Assembly (NCBI GenBank): GCA_011799875.1 | Contig: CM022297.1 | Coordinates: 362,580,921 to 362,644,920, forward strand | DNA length: 64,000 bases | Reading direction: 5' to 3' | From: Thinopyrum elongatum | Lineage: Eukaryota > Streptophyta > Magnoliopsida > Poales > Poaceae | Shown here: in pieces, positions 9,920 through 20,487 of the stretch | Layout: every line of letters starts with the position of its first letter | Position numbering within the stretch: position 1 is the first letter of the stretch | The notes under the pieces: model-generated | What the model was told of the DNA's origin: nothing | The model's input: the letters and a program-made list of their open reading frames with translations, nothing else | The model's database searches: none | Made by a program: the position numbers and the translations under genes

Positions 9920-11690
9920 CCGACATACCCGCGAGTACATGATGGAGCGCATTTGTACACGAAGAGGCAGCTTATGTACGTAATAATTCGACCCTTTAAT
10001 TTGTTCACTTAATAATGGAAGGTCGGGGACCACACGTGAGCGATACAAACTGCGACCTGGAAGCGGGGGCGTGTTATTGATCGAGTTTTCTTTCTTGGTA
10101 TGTTAAAAAAAGATTTCTCCGCCAGTTTTCATTTCTTTTTTCCCGGAACGCGCGTATCTCTACTCTCTACTTCTACTCCTATAAAAAACCAAGTTGGTGA
10201 TGATGGTGTGCCTGCCATCCTGCAATATAGACCGTCCGATCTATATCTGAGGAATAGAAAGCAAACTATGGCAATTTTGCAAAAAGATACCCGCACCCCT
10301 CTCCACTTTTGCAAATAAGGCCTTCCCTCGTTCATCTTTGTCTCCCACAAGATAAACAACTCGTATGAATGCATCTTGATGTTCCGTGCAACGCATGGGC
10401 CTCTTGCTAGTCTGAACAAGATGACAATGTCCACTCTATCTCTCTCCTCACCGGTGGTCACAGATCCGGCCGGATCCCGTCCGCTGCGGGAGGTGAGGAG
10501 GTCCAGTGTTGATGTTGTCGCCGTCGGCGATGGAGGAAGCCGATGCGCACCGTCCTCTTTGAGCCGGCGCCGACGCGGATGAAGGTCCTCTGTGCCCTTG
10601 TTCGCTGCCGTCGTGTGGGCAAATCCTGCCCGCCCACCTAAGCCACATCTCGCCCACCTGAGGTATAACTTCTTTTGGATTTCATGCTTCATTGTACTCT
10701 GCATGCGGGTTTTCTTCTACCACTACTCCCCAGCTCCCCATCTATAGTAGCCAAGGTTCGTCGGCTGGTCCAACGTCACCTATTTTTTTACTATTAAAGA
10801 GGAAAGGCCACTCCAAAAGTTGTCCCGGTTTATCATTTATGCATCGGTGGAGGTATACACGTTTTTTTCCGACAAAAAGTACATGGTGGTTGTGCGGTCA
10901 TTGTCCATATTCTCCTATTGCTGCTGCTAATCTAAAACTATCACTGGTAAAATGAAGCAATGCCCATGTAGAGGCGTCGATAAATGCTTCTGTCCTGCTT
11001 TAGTTTTTTTTTCCGGGTATCCTGCTTTATTTCCCATCAAGATAATCATGATGCTTCTATTTTTGGTGTACGTTTCATTAATTCTTATTGACAATTAAGA
11101 TGCCACTATTAATCTTGTTCCATTGCTAAAACATAGAAACGATACTACTTAAATATCATTTTTTATATTTTTGCAAATAGGGATGCGTATTTTCATACCC
11201 GGGCATGTCTTCCTCAATTTTAGCGGAACTGCACAAAATTGGATGGCCACTGTTGCTCAGTTCTTCCTTTCTCGATCTTGATTACCGAGAAGAGACAAAC
11301 CACAGTGAGGATTGTCAAACTTCATTGGTGCCTGACCCAAATATGATGCCAAAATTGATGATGCATCACACCACGGTGAGCTATCGATGCTCATGGTTGC
11401 CTCTCATGGTTGCATCGGCTGGTGAAGCTGATCGATGTTCAATGAAGAACGGGCTATTTTCCATCAGTGTTCTTTGCTTGTTACCACAAAGATGATATCC
11501 TTCATTAGTTCATCTTGGAGCAGTCGTTTACGTTGGTGCAATTTTATCACACGATTGGATATGAACCAAATGTTTCCTCGAAGAAGCATCGACGTTGGTA
11601 CTAAGAGCAAAAGTTTTGTATTGATTTCTGAGCCTTCTCACAACTTTGTCTTCAGCTACCCTGTAATTTATTTGTCCAGCTTTTAACTAA
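9920..11690 (+). repeat. Module C: transcription-unit-like repeat carrying a Helitron-like insertion
   Basis: The promoter-side block 9920-10150 matches A and D. A 254-bp Helitron-like element (10157-10410) interrupts the exon-1-like block, which resumes at TCTGAACAAGATGACAATG. It ends at 10662 with a clean donor (CTGAG|GTATAACTT). The triple-arm block is absent. An acceptor (TTGCAAATAG|GG) opens the last block at 11181, with the element (one change) at 11218-11238. The following 400 bases are unlike the last blocks of A, B, D and E. The 3' landmark CCTTCTCACAACTTTGTCTT is at 11633. Confidence 0.55.
10157..10410 (+). mobile_element. Short non-autonomous Helitron-like element
   Basis: Starts with TC (TCTCTACT) after an A and ends with CTAG before a T, with no target duplication. 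A hairpin, CCGTGCAACGCATGG, lies about 11 bases before the CTAG end. These are the defining marks of Helitrons (A|TC...CTRR|T with a 3' hairpin). At 254 bp it has no Rep/helicase. Joining the flanks restores the exon-1-like block of module C, which supports a real insertion. Confidence 0.6.
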
Positions 11691-11699
11691 ATATGTAGA

Positions 11700-11870
11700 C
11701 AAACTTTGTTTAAAAACATGGTGTGGACTAAAAACCCGGATGGAGGTAGTACCCCTCTATTTTTATTTACTCTGCATATTAGATTTGACTGAAGTCAAAC
11801 TTTGTAAAGTTTGACCAAGTTTATGCCGAACATGACAAACCATAATTATTGAGAGAGGGCAAACTGTACA
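11700..11870. mobile_element. Stowaway-like MITE remnants
   Basis: A right-type terminus (GACTAAAAACCCGGATGGAG) near 11727-11748 is followed at 11750 by a left-type terminus (TACCCCTCTATTTTTATTTA). The stretch TTTGACTGAAGTCAAACTTTG (near 11786) and AAAGTTTGACC (near 11808) is the usual Stowaway interior. It is truncated; no second end was found. Confidence 0.45.
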
Positions 11871-12129
11871 TACTCTCACACCTTTCCGATAATTGAAATT
11901 AAAATTCTTTATTTGTACACACTTTCACACCTTTCCGATAATTTGGCGCGTGTGTGATTGTTCACTTAACGGAGGGTAGTGTACCGCACGTGAAGGACAG
12001 GAAGTGCGACCAGGATGCGTGGATCGTTAGTTGATCATAAGTAGTTTTCTTCACTGGTACGTTAAATAAAGAGTTTTGTTTCGTACTTACACAATTTAAA
12101 ATGATTGTTATGGAGAGAAAAAGAAAACC

Positions 12130-12170
12130 ACTCCACTATATTAGTAGTATACACGAGTACTATATAAGCT
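12130..12170 (+). promoter_or_regulatory. TATA-like core promoter of module D
   Basis: CCACTCCACTATATTAGTAG and, 20 bases on, TACTATATAAGCTGGAGCCT. The second has the better TATA (TATATAAG). The leader GCTAGGGTTTGCACTCTCCA that follows is repeated in altered form after 12270. Confidence 0.4.
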
Positions 12171-13313
12171 GGAGCCTCAGTGCTTGTTCGCTAGGGTTTG
12201 CACTCTCCACACTCTCGCTGCACTACATATATATACACACGCTGGAGGCTCAGCGTTCCTTTGCTAGGGTTTGCTATATTCACAGTCTCTCACCATCTTC
12301 ACGAGATCTAAACAAGACTGCGTTGGCCTCTGTCTCTCTCTCCCCCCCATAGCTGGTGAAGGAGCTGTCTGAATCCCATCGCACCGGGAAGGGGAGGAGG
12401 TGCAGCGTTCACTCTATCGCCTTCGGCGAGGGAGGCAATCCACTGCCGGCTGCACTATTCTCTTTCACCCAGCGCCTATGCGGGAGGGCCTCCGACCCCT
12501 TCTTGCTCGTTGCCGTACGTAGTGTGGGCAGATCGGGCCTCTCTCCACACGCCTAGCCACATCCCGACGACCCTAAGGTATAACTTTCTTTGAAACCATC
12601 ATTGCTCTAGCTGCACGCGAATCTTTTTCGATTCTGTAGTCGAATCTAGGTCTTGGTTCAAACAGGAAAGAAGGGTGGGGGGTGGGGTGGAGCATGAATC
12701 TAGGACGTGGTTCAATGAGGAAAGGAGGGAGGGAAAGTAGTATAGACTGGCTATCCAGCCGGTTTGTTGGTCAAAAAGGGAAAAAGGGGGTAACCCAGTA
12801 CACACATCTGTAAGGAACCGATCTCTTTGTTGAAAAAGGAAAGAAACTGGGGGGTCGGGTAGTTTGTGCTGGACTAGATTTGCTACCCTCACATAGGAAA
12901 AAGGTTCAAAGAGAACAAATATGGGACCAACGCAGATATGCTACTTGGCAACATACTCTGCATCACCCATTTATACGTGTGGACGCACATTGTGCTGGCA
13001 TGTCCCATGTCCCATACAACATTTTGCTGTTGTTAATCTAAGAATGCCGCTGGAAAATTGAAGCAATGCCACTGTTAAAAGTAAATTGCATTTTTAACGA
13101 CTGTTATTTTAAGAGAATGTCTCTGTTAATATGAATCAATGCAACTGTTTTAGAAATGCTACTGTCCTACTTTGTTATCCATCAAGATAAGGTAGATGCT
13201 TCTTTTTGTAGCCATATGATTCATCCTCCTTTATTGGCCAGTAATTGTTTCTTTTTTTACCTCTGAAAACAGGGATATCTATTCAACTCGTTGCTATTGC
13301 GACCTTTTGCTTC

Positions 13314-13408
13314 ACTACGCAAAACACTTCTGTTGTAAGAGTGTTTTGTGCAGTTCAACTTAAATGTCACACCGGCATTTTTGCTTGATTTAGTTGAACT
13401 ACACAAAA
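13314..13408 (+). repeat. Triple-arm inverted repeat of module D
   Basis: The middle arm (13344-13364) and right arm (13389-13408) form a clean stem of about 20 pairs with a 24-nt loop. The left arm (from 13314, TTTTGCTTCACTACGCAAAA) has decayed, so only the second of the two alternative hairpins remains strong here. Confidence 0.45.
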
Positions 13409-15544
13409 TGAGATTGGATTTCCTATTCGTGTTGGCAGATTCATATTTGATCTTGTCTGCCTCACGAAAGGTCAGTACCAACCTTCATCCACATGATTGT
13501 GCAGTGTGCTTTGAGATGCTGTGCTACTTGTAGTGGTACTGTTTTAAATAAATGTTGAATTGAAGCTATTGTATTGCTGTCTTTTCCCATTAAGTGAACA
13601 AAAATGGGACCAACCTAGACATGGTGCTGTTACGCCCACTCTCCCCTGGAGCTGTTTATGCTTTTTGTTAATCTAATGCCACTGGTAAAATTAAGCAATG
13701 CCACTCTCAGAATTAACTACTGAATCTTAGTTCAAAACTGCAACACTTGTTAGGGATCGGCGGGAGTACCATTTCTGTTAGGGATCGGCGGGAGTACATG
13801 TATAAGAAATGTATTGTTGAGATAATGTCTCTGTTATTATATATCAGTTACAGTGTTTTACAAATGGTACTATCCTCCTTTGTAGTTCTGTCTATGTGTT
13901 TAACCAACGTATTGTTAAGATAATGTCTTTGTTAATATGAATCAGTTGCATTGTTTTAGGAATGGTACTTTTCTGCTTTGTTGTTATTTATACATGTTGA
14001 AACAAGGTATTGTTAAGATAATGTCTCAGTTCATATGAATGAATCACACTGTTTGAGAATTGCTACTCTCCTGCTTTGTTTCCCATTAAGATAAGGTAGA
14101 TGTTTTTTCTTCTGGGAGTATAAGTCATCAACCATTATTTCTCAGTAATTGTTTCCTTTATACCTATTGTTGCATACAGGGATATCAAAACTTCTGCTCG
14201 TTTCTATTTCGACTTTGATTTTAGTTGAACTGCATAAAAGGAGCCAATGTGTTTAAGGAAAACTGTTGCATTATTGGGCCTAGTTGGTTTTTCCACTTGG
14301 CAGAAAGAAGCAATCACTGTTTGCGCTACATTACACAAGGAATGATCGAGAAGCTTTACAGAGTATTAGTAGACGCTGGTGACATGACTAGTCTGTAGAG
14401 AGCATGGGAAACTCAACAGCATGTGGAGTGCAAAATTCACTCCACAAGGAAAGGTATGACCAAGTCAATGGCCAACGCAGCTGTAACAAACAAGGTCAAT
14501 ATCGACCTTCATCCACATGATTGTGCTTTGTTATGTTGTGCTACTTATATTGTTGTATTGTTTTGAATAAATGTTTAACTGAAGCTATTGTATTGCTATC
14601 TTTTCATGTTAAGATAATGAAGATGATTATAGTTGTGAGCGTATGTTTAATCAACTAGTACCACTATTATATTCATCACACTTTTTCTGTATTTATGCAG
14701 ATAGGGATGCTCAGCTTGATTTCAGTGGAACTGCACAAAATGTTCAGATGGTTCGTGTCCTCCATAATACTTCATCATGCACAATACATTGAATGGTTCT
14801 CCAATCATTCGTCGTCACCTTGAGCCACCGGACTATCTACTTGAATGGAGCTACCAACGTGTTCAACGCCTTGCAACATATAAATACGAAATCCACCATG
14901 CTACGCAAGACATTGTTTGATTTTAGTGGAACTGCACAAAAAGATACGTTGGTTAATCCGGCTCCATGTGTTATTTCAATGTGCAAACTGATGACAATCA
15001 TAGGCATTACATATTTTGAATGGGAAAAGCTTGTCAAAGTTTAATCATTGATGTTAGCAAGAAGACATTCGTTTAATATTTTGGAATTGGGAAACCTTGT
15101 CAAATTGTGCTCATTGATGATAGCCAGAAGACATGCATTTGATATTTTGGAATGGGACGCCCTTTGCTGTGAGCAACATCGATCATTTTTTCTTATTCGT
15201 GTGTTCAGTTCAGAAGTAAATATTTACTCTGATGAGATGCATAGTCATGAATGTTGACTTATGTAAGGTATTTTAAGAGTTTGTTCTGAATGTTGTCTAT
15301 GAAATGCCAGGCCTTGTGAGTTTGATTGCAAAATTGAGCTTGGAATGCTGTGGCATGCGGCATCATGAGCTGTTCACCGTGCCTCCTGAGAATAATGCTT
15401 CGTATTGTTCTGCATGTTGATCTAAAGCCAGTGATTTGCATGTTAAGAAGATCATCCTCTTTTGTTGTTTCTGTGCTTAAGAAGTTCATCATCTTATGTT
15501 TCATACTTTCATTCATAGCCTATACGACAACTCGGGTAGGTTAG

Positions 15545-16080
15545 AGGTGAAACGATATGATCTTCCGACCAACTCATCGTATTAGGCCATGATTGGATCA
15601 TTGTTTTCCAACCAAAATCCTCTTGTAAAACTGACGCTTGTAAATAAAAGCAGATGGTCTTGGGCGAAGCGCTTGGTTGGTCATTTTTGACTGATAAAAT
15701 AGACATTGGTTTCTCAGATTACACGCGTAACTCGCCGGTTTTCGTTACAGACCTCGGGCCGTCGGTTTCATTACGCCTGTATTTTACGCGTTGTTTCCGG
15801 TGACGAGTAAATTACACTTGTATCCTTAATACAGGTGTGAAATAATCCAGAGCGCCCAAGCGCGGCCTTAATGTTTCATGTCGGCTCAGTCTCTCAAAGG
15901 TGTTCATAGGGGTCCGATGATCCTGGCTTCCTGAACGACCAGCGGGTGCTGTATCAGACCATTTGTAGGGCCCGCGAGGCCCTCTGCGTCGTCCTTCGAG
16001 TTGTTGCACTCGCCGTGGCGCCGCCGTCTCGTGTTGTCAACATGGTCAATGAACATGAGGAATCAGGAGATGACTTAACT
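15545..16080. other. Unclassified spacer
   Basis: No gene seen. It contains GTGACGAGTAAATTACACTT-like and GTAACTCGCCGGTTTTCGTT-like stretches that could be worn transposon ends, but no matching inverted copy was found. Small frames here are not supported. Confidence 0.35.
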
Positions 16081-16931
16081 TGGAGAGGATGACAGTGGGG
16101 ACCCACCAGGGCCATAGCCGCACGTATGCAAGTGCCTCCTTATTATATACAACTATATTTTTGTTGCTTCCTCCTGGTCTCCTGACATCACAGTCCCACA
16201 CCATTGTCAACCTATATAGTCAATAAACAAGAGAATTGCACAAGGAGCGACCGAGAGCTGGGACCCAGTAGCTCGAGCAGTATTTGTTTTTTGAGGTGTG
16301 AGCAGAGTTTTTCTTGAGCGACATTTTTGTTGTTGTTCAGAGGAGCAGGGTATCAACTGGGCGGGCTGTGGCCCGTCTGGCCCAGGCTATTATTTTATGT
16401 CGACCAAATATCCAGCCCAGATATTAATTTTTCAACGTGAAAATGGCTAGCCCAGCTATACTTTTTTTGCGGAATACCCAACCCAGGTCAACTTGTTATT
16501 CTCCGCCCCGCAATAGACTTGCCAAGAAAATGGGCTTTAAGAAATTATAAATGGGCTATAATTAAAAAATTTGGCTGTAAATATAAAAAACGCACCGAAC
16601 AGGTAAATTTTTTAATTTCATTACTTGTTGCTCGCACAAAATTTTGTTGGATTTTTACCTAATAAAAAATTATTTTGAAATTATATTTAATCTGACTCGA
16701 AATTTTGGGTTAAAAAATATTTCGGATCCCATCAAAATGTGTGAAATTTTGTTGAATTTTTTTGAGCGGTTGGTTGAAATTATTAACCGTTGTCCTGGCT
16801 AGAAAATGGACTGTAATTTTAACAAACAGTAAATGGGCTGAGTAAATTCCATTAGAATTAAAAAATGGGCTGTACATTATAACAAATCGCAAATGGGCTA
16901 TATGTTCTCTGCCACAGATGTGATGGTTACT

Positions 16932-18370
16932 TGTGGGCCTACTAAGTTGACGCATACGCAAGGCTTTGTCAACTTATAGTCAACACACGATTCTAGTAGC
17001 AGTGGCCGTTGGATGTCCATCTAACGGCTGTGGTGCTTCTTCAATCTCGAATATTCATGCTTCAGCCGCCCAAACCACCGCCGGCGGTAACGCTTGCTAC
17101 CGCCTCCCGTGGTCGGCTGTGCTGCCGTGCAGGCCTCACCGGCCCACCCTACTCCCATCGTCGTCCAGGCCATTCCTCTCCTCACCAACACCTCCTGTTA
17201 TTCTCCGGCGATGGCAGCCTCACACTGTAGCTGAACCAGTGAACCCTCGTACTCCCCTCCGCTTGGGCATCCACTGTTTATCTTCGCCGGTTCCGGGTCG
17301 TTCCCTTCCTAGGCGCGGCGTGGTCAACTTTGTCAACAAACGACAGCCATCGGAAGAGGCATGTACGTGGAGTGGCTGACAGTAGGGACCCGCATGGCCC
17401 ATGGCCGCACGCGAGCAAGTCCCTCCTTTTTATGTGAAAACAAATGATTTCTTCCCCTGACAGGTTTGAGCCACCAGCTACATCTTCGCACGCAGGGAAG
17501 TGTTTCCTTTATTACGCGCAAAAAAAGTTACCTCTCCCTGACAGCTGGGACCCACCAGCTTTATTATGATCCATTTCGCGAAAATATAGATTGTACCAAA
17601 GATGCTAAATTGTTTTGTTTTTATTCTAACTCGAAAAAGAAGAAATTAAAAAACCAGAAAACATCTTTGCATGCAAGGAAGTGCCACCTTATTACGAGCA
17701 AAAAAATGATTCCCCCTGCTAGCTGGGACCCACCAGATTTGGAGGCTGACTTGTGGGCCAACTAAGTTGAAGCGTACGGGCTTTGTCAACTTAGTCATAA
17801 CGATTCTAGCTGCACTGACCGTTGGAAATTTAAATCAATGGCCGTGCTGCGTCTTCAACCTCTGGTCTTCTTGCTCCAGCCGCCCAAACCAGGCCCGCCG
17901 TACCGCCTGCTCCAGCCTCCCGTGGCCGGCTGTGCTGCCATGCAGGCCTCACAGACCAACCATACTACGATTGGCCAGGCCTTCCCTCTACTCACCCACA
18001 CCCCCTGTTATTCTCCAGCGACGGCAGCCTTACGCCGCAACCGAACTAGTGAACCCTCGTACTCCCCTCCGCATGGGCATCCACCCGCCTCGTCTTCTCT
18101 GGCTCCTCGTCGTTCCCTTCCTAGGCCTCGCCGTCGTCCACTGCCTTGATGCTCTCAGCGCCTCGTGGTCAACGAGGTCAATGAATGACAGCCATCAGAA
18201 GTGGACTTTTAGGCTGTGAGGCTGATAGCTGGACCCACCAGCTACATCTTCGAACATAAGGAAGTGCCTCCTTATTACTCGCAAAATAAAAATGATTCCT
18301 CCCCCTGACAGCCGGGACCCACCAGCTATATCTTCGCATGCAAGGAAGTGCATCCTTATCCTCCCTGACA
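16932..18370 (+). repeat. Diverged tandem duplication of about 820 bp
   Basis: Unit 1 (about 16932-17560) and unit 2 (about 17752-18370) share TTGTGGGCCNACTAAGTTGA at the left, a GC-rich centre and GGGACCCACCAGCT at the right. Both keep an open plus frame with a conserved stretch (LPWxAVLPCRPHRPT, then VNPRTPLRxGIH) despite clear divergence. I do not recognise the peptide. It could be a CACTA-internal reading frame or chance openness of GC-rich DNA. Confidence 0.5.
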
Positions 18371-18659
18371 GCTGGGACCCACCCAGTCGAAGCGTACCTA
18401 GCATTGTCGCGAACGTGTATGTACATACTGGTCGATCAATCTCTCTGCAACGATGAACCGTGGCCGAGCAAGCAGCGGCACGTGTAGTAGTAGAGCCCCC
18501 GTCATAGTAGTTCAGGCAGTCCCTTCTAAACCGTGTACACGTACGTACAGCCACATGCCAAAAAATACGGCCACATACGTACATACGGGCGGGGTCTCGA
18601 ACGCCTACTCACGCATACGTACGGCCAGGGCTCGTGTACATGGAGAGGCAACGGACGGC

Positions 18660-19470
18660 AGCAATGACGTCCTGTTCATCGGAAGCCAACCGGCTTGGTC
18701 GGAACGGAGAAACTGCATCCTGTTCATCGGGAGGCAACGGAATGCGTAGTGTTCATCGGGAGCAAACCGGCTTGGACGAAACAGCCGAAACAGGGTCTGG
18801 TGTACCACAGTACGAAGGAAACGGCCTTCTGTTCGACCGGCTACGGTCAAAACGGGATCCTGTTCATCGGGAGGGGTCTGGCATACCGCAAAACGGAGGA
18901 AACGGACTTGTGTTCGAGCTCCTACGGTCGAAACGGGGTGCTGTTAATCGGGAGGGGTGTGGGGTACCGCAAAACGAAGGAAACGGACTTGTGTTGGAGT
19001 GCCTACGGTCGAAACGGTGTTCTGTTCATCGGGAGGGGTGTGGCATACCGCAAAACGGGACTCCACGGTCTACTATTCATCCACCGTCTACTGCCTCGCT
19101 CCAGCCTCCATGGGCTACTGTTCATCCACCGTCGACTTCCTCCAGCCTCCACCTGCTACTGTTCATCCACCATTGACTTCCTCCGGCCTCCACCAGCTAC
19201 TGTTCACCACGGGGGTCCTGTTCATCCAGCCTCCACAGGCAACTATTCAACCAGCCCTCCACGGGGTCCTGTTCATCCACCCTCCACCGGCTACTATTCA
19301 TGGAGCCTCCACAGGGTCCTGTTCATCCACCCTCCACCGGCCCCCTCGATCGGGGTCCTGTTCATCCAGCAGCAACGGCCTCTACTACCACGGGGTCTTG
19401 TTCATCCAACCCCCACCGGGAACTGTTCATCCAACCCCCAACAACGGTCACTGTTCATCAAGAGGCAGCA
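18660..19470. repeat. TGTTCATC subterminal repeat array
   Basis: More than fifteen copies of CTGTTCATC or CTATTCATC. The left half (18670-19045) comes in units of about 80 bp with GGGAGGGGTNTGGNRTACCG. The right half (19065-19460) comes in 25-50 bp units around CTCCACCGGCTACTGTTCAT. Arrays like this mark the subterminal regions of CACTA elements and are thought to bind transposase. Confidence 0.6.
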
Positions 19471-19980
19471 GGTTCGATCGGTTTCAGTTAGTAGCAGTAG
19501 CGAAGGAATCGCTCGATCGGGTTCAGTTAACAGCAGGGGATCGATCACTCGGGTTCAGTAACTCGTAGCTAGTGCAATCGCTCGGGTTTAGTAAGCGAAC
19601 GCCTCGCTCTCGGGTTCAGTTAGAGCCCAACGCTTCACACACACACGCGTATGTGTACGAGAGAAACGCGCAAACCCTCCGTGCATCGCTCGGCCCCGAC
19701 CACCCACCGTAACCGGGAACTCCCCGAAATTTTCCTCGCCCTCGCTTCTACCATGAATTTTTCCGTCATGGACGGCCCAAAGAATGTCATGCAGGTGCGT
19801 CCCCGGCCCGCCCAGGATGAAAAGCCCATTTTCTGTCATGATTTTTTGTCATAGAAGTAGGAGCCCGCCACATCTATGATGATACGTGCTATTGTCACAA
19901 TTATCGTCATAGAAGTGTCATAAGCATGACAGAAAAAATTCGTTTGGCCCAAAATGTCATGGATGTGTCTTTTTTTTGTA

Positions 19981-20487
19981 TCCTCGGAACACCATTGGAG
20001 TCTCTTCTCACGCAAAGTTGATGTGGCGGTTCTTGTTTTGTGGGGATTAGGGGAAGGGGGGAAGATGAAGACGATGGGGAGATATGGAGAGTGGAGGGCT
20101 TTACACTGGGGATCGGTGTGTAGTGGGGTACTGGGGGGCGGCAGCAGCAGGTCATTTTTTCAATCTTGGGGAACTGCAATCGCCAGTGAACGTACTGGGT
20201 AGGCGACGGCAGCAGTTAGTTTTCAACTCTTGGGGAACTGCAATCGCTAGTAAACAGAGTGGGTACAGGCGGCAGCTGTTACTACCCTCCTCCCTCACCC
20301 GCTATACGCCCGGAAGAACACACATCCTCGACGCATTCAAACGCCTCCATTAAACCAGCCTGGAAGTCGACAAATCTATTCCGGCCACACGTCCGTTCAT
20401 GAGCGTGTAACTTTACTTAAATTTCGCTTTACTTAAATTTTATTCTTAAAACAAGCAAAACATTTGCTCGTTCTATCAGTGCCACAG
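19981..20487. other. Spacer with a 66-bp direct duplication
   Basis: Two copies of a unit containing CTTGGGGAACTGCAATCGC lie at about 20153-20219 and 20220-20284, each ending in a GGCAGC-rich stretch. No coding frame is supported. The 3' end of inverted module E may fade into the right edge of this stretch. Confidence 0.4.

Larger units (their letters stand above)
11930..15480 (+). repeat. Module D: longest intact copy of the transcription-unit-like repeat
   Basis: Promoter block 11930-12150, with a TATA at 12160-12168 and a partial second copy of the leader at 12225-12295. Exon-1-like block ends at 12577 (CTAAG|GTATAACTT). Acceptor-like junctions open blocks at 13273, 14180 and 14705. Donors at 13470 and 14494 share |GTCARTAYCRACCTTCATCC, so the second block appears twice. 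GAACTGCAC elements lie at 13344-13364 (minus), 13389-13408, 14219-14239, 14720-14740 and 14921-14941. The 3' landmarks GATGAGATGCATAGTCATGA (15230) and CCTGAGAATAATGCTTCG (15387) match module E. Its overall length, about 3.4 kb, equals that of E once insertions are removed. Confidence 0.6.
16080..19980 (-). mobile_element. CACTA-like element, one terminal region
   Basis: The right edge, read on the minus strand, runs TACAAAAAAAAGACACATCC and then ATGACATTTTGGG. This resembles CACTA termini known from Triticeae, but the outermost CACTA bases are changed to GGATA. Inward come GTCATAGAAG-type repeats (19830-19930), an array of TGTTCATC-containing subterminal repeats (18660-19470), and repeated GGGACCCACCAG blocks back to about 16090. 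No transposase frame survives and the opposite terminus was not found, so the element is partial or non-autonomous. The open frames in the array (up to 288 codons) are products of the repeat and not genes. Confidence 0.5.

Noticed and set aside
10129..10704. 191-codon minus-strand open frame
   Set aside because: It runs antisense through a Helitron-like element and the exon-1-like block of module C. It is not conserved in modules A, B, D or E.
18695..19561. 288-codon open frame and two overlapping long frames
   Set aside because: They lie in the TGTTCATC subterminal array of the CACTA-like element. The peptides are translated repeats (CSSxxR, LFIHRR), not a protein.
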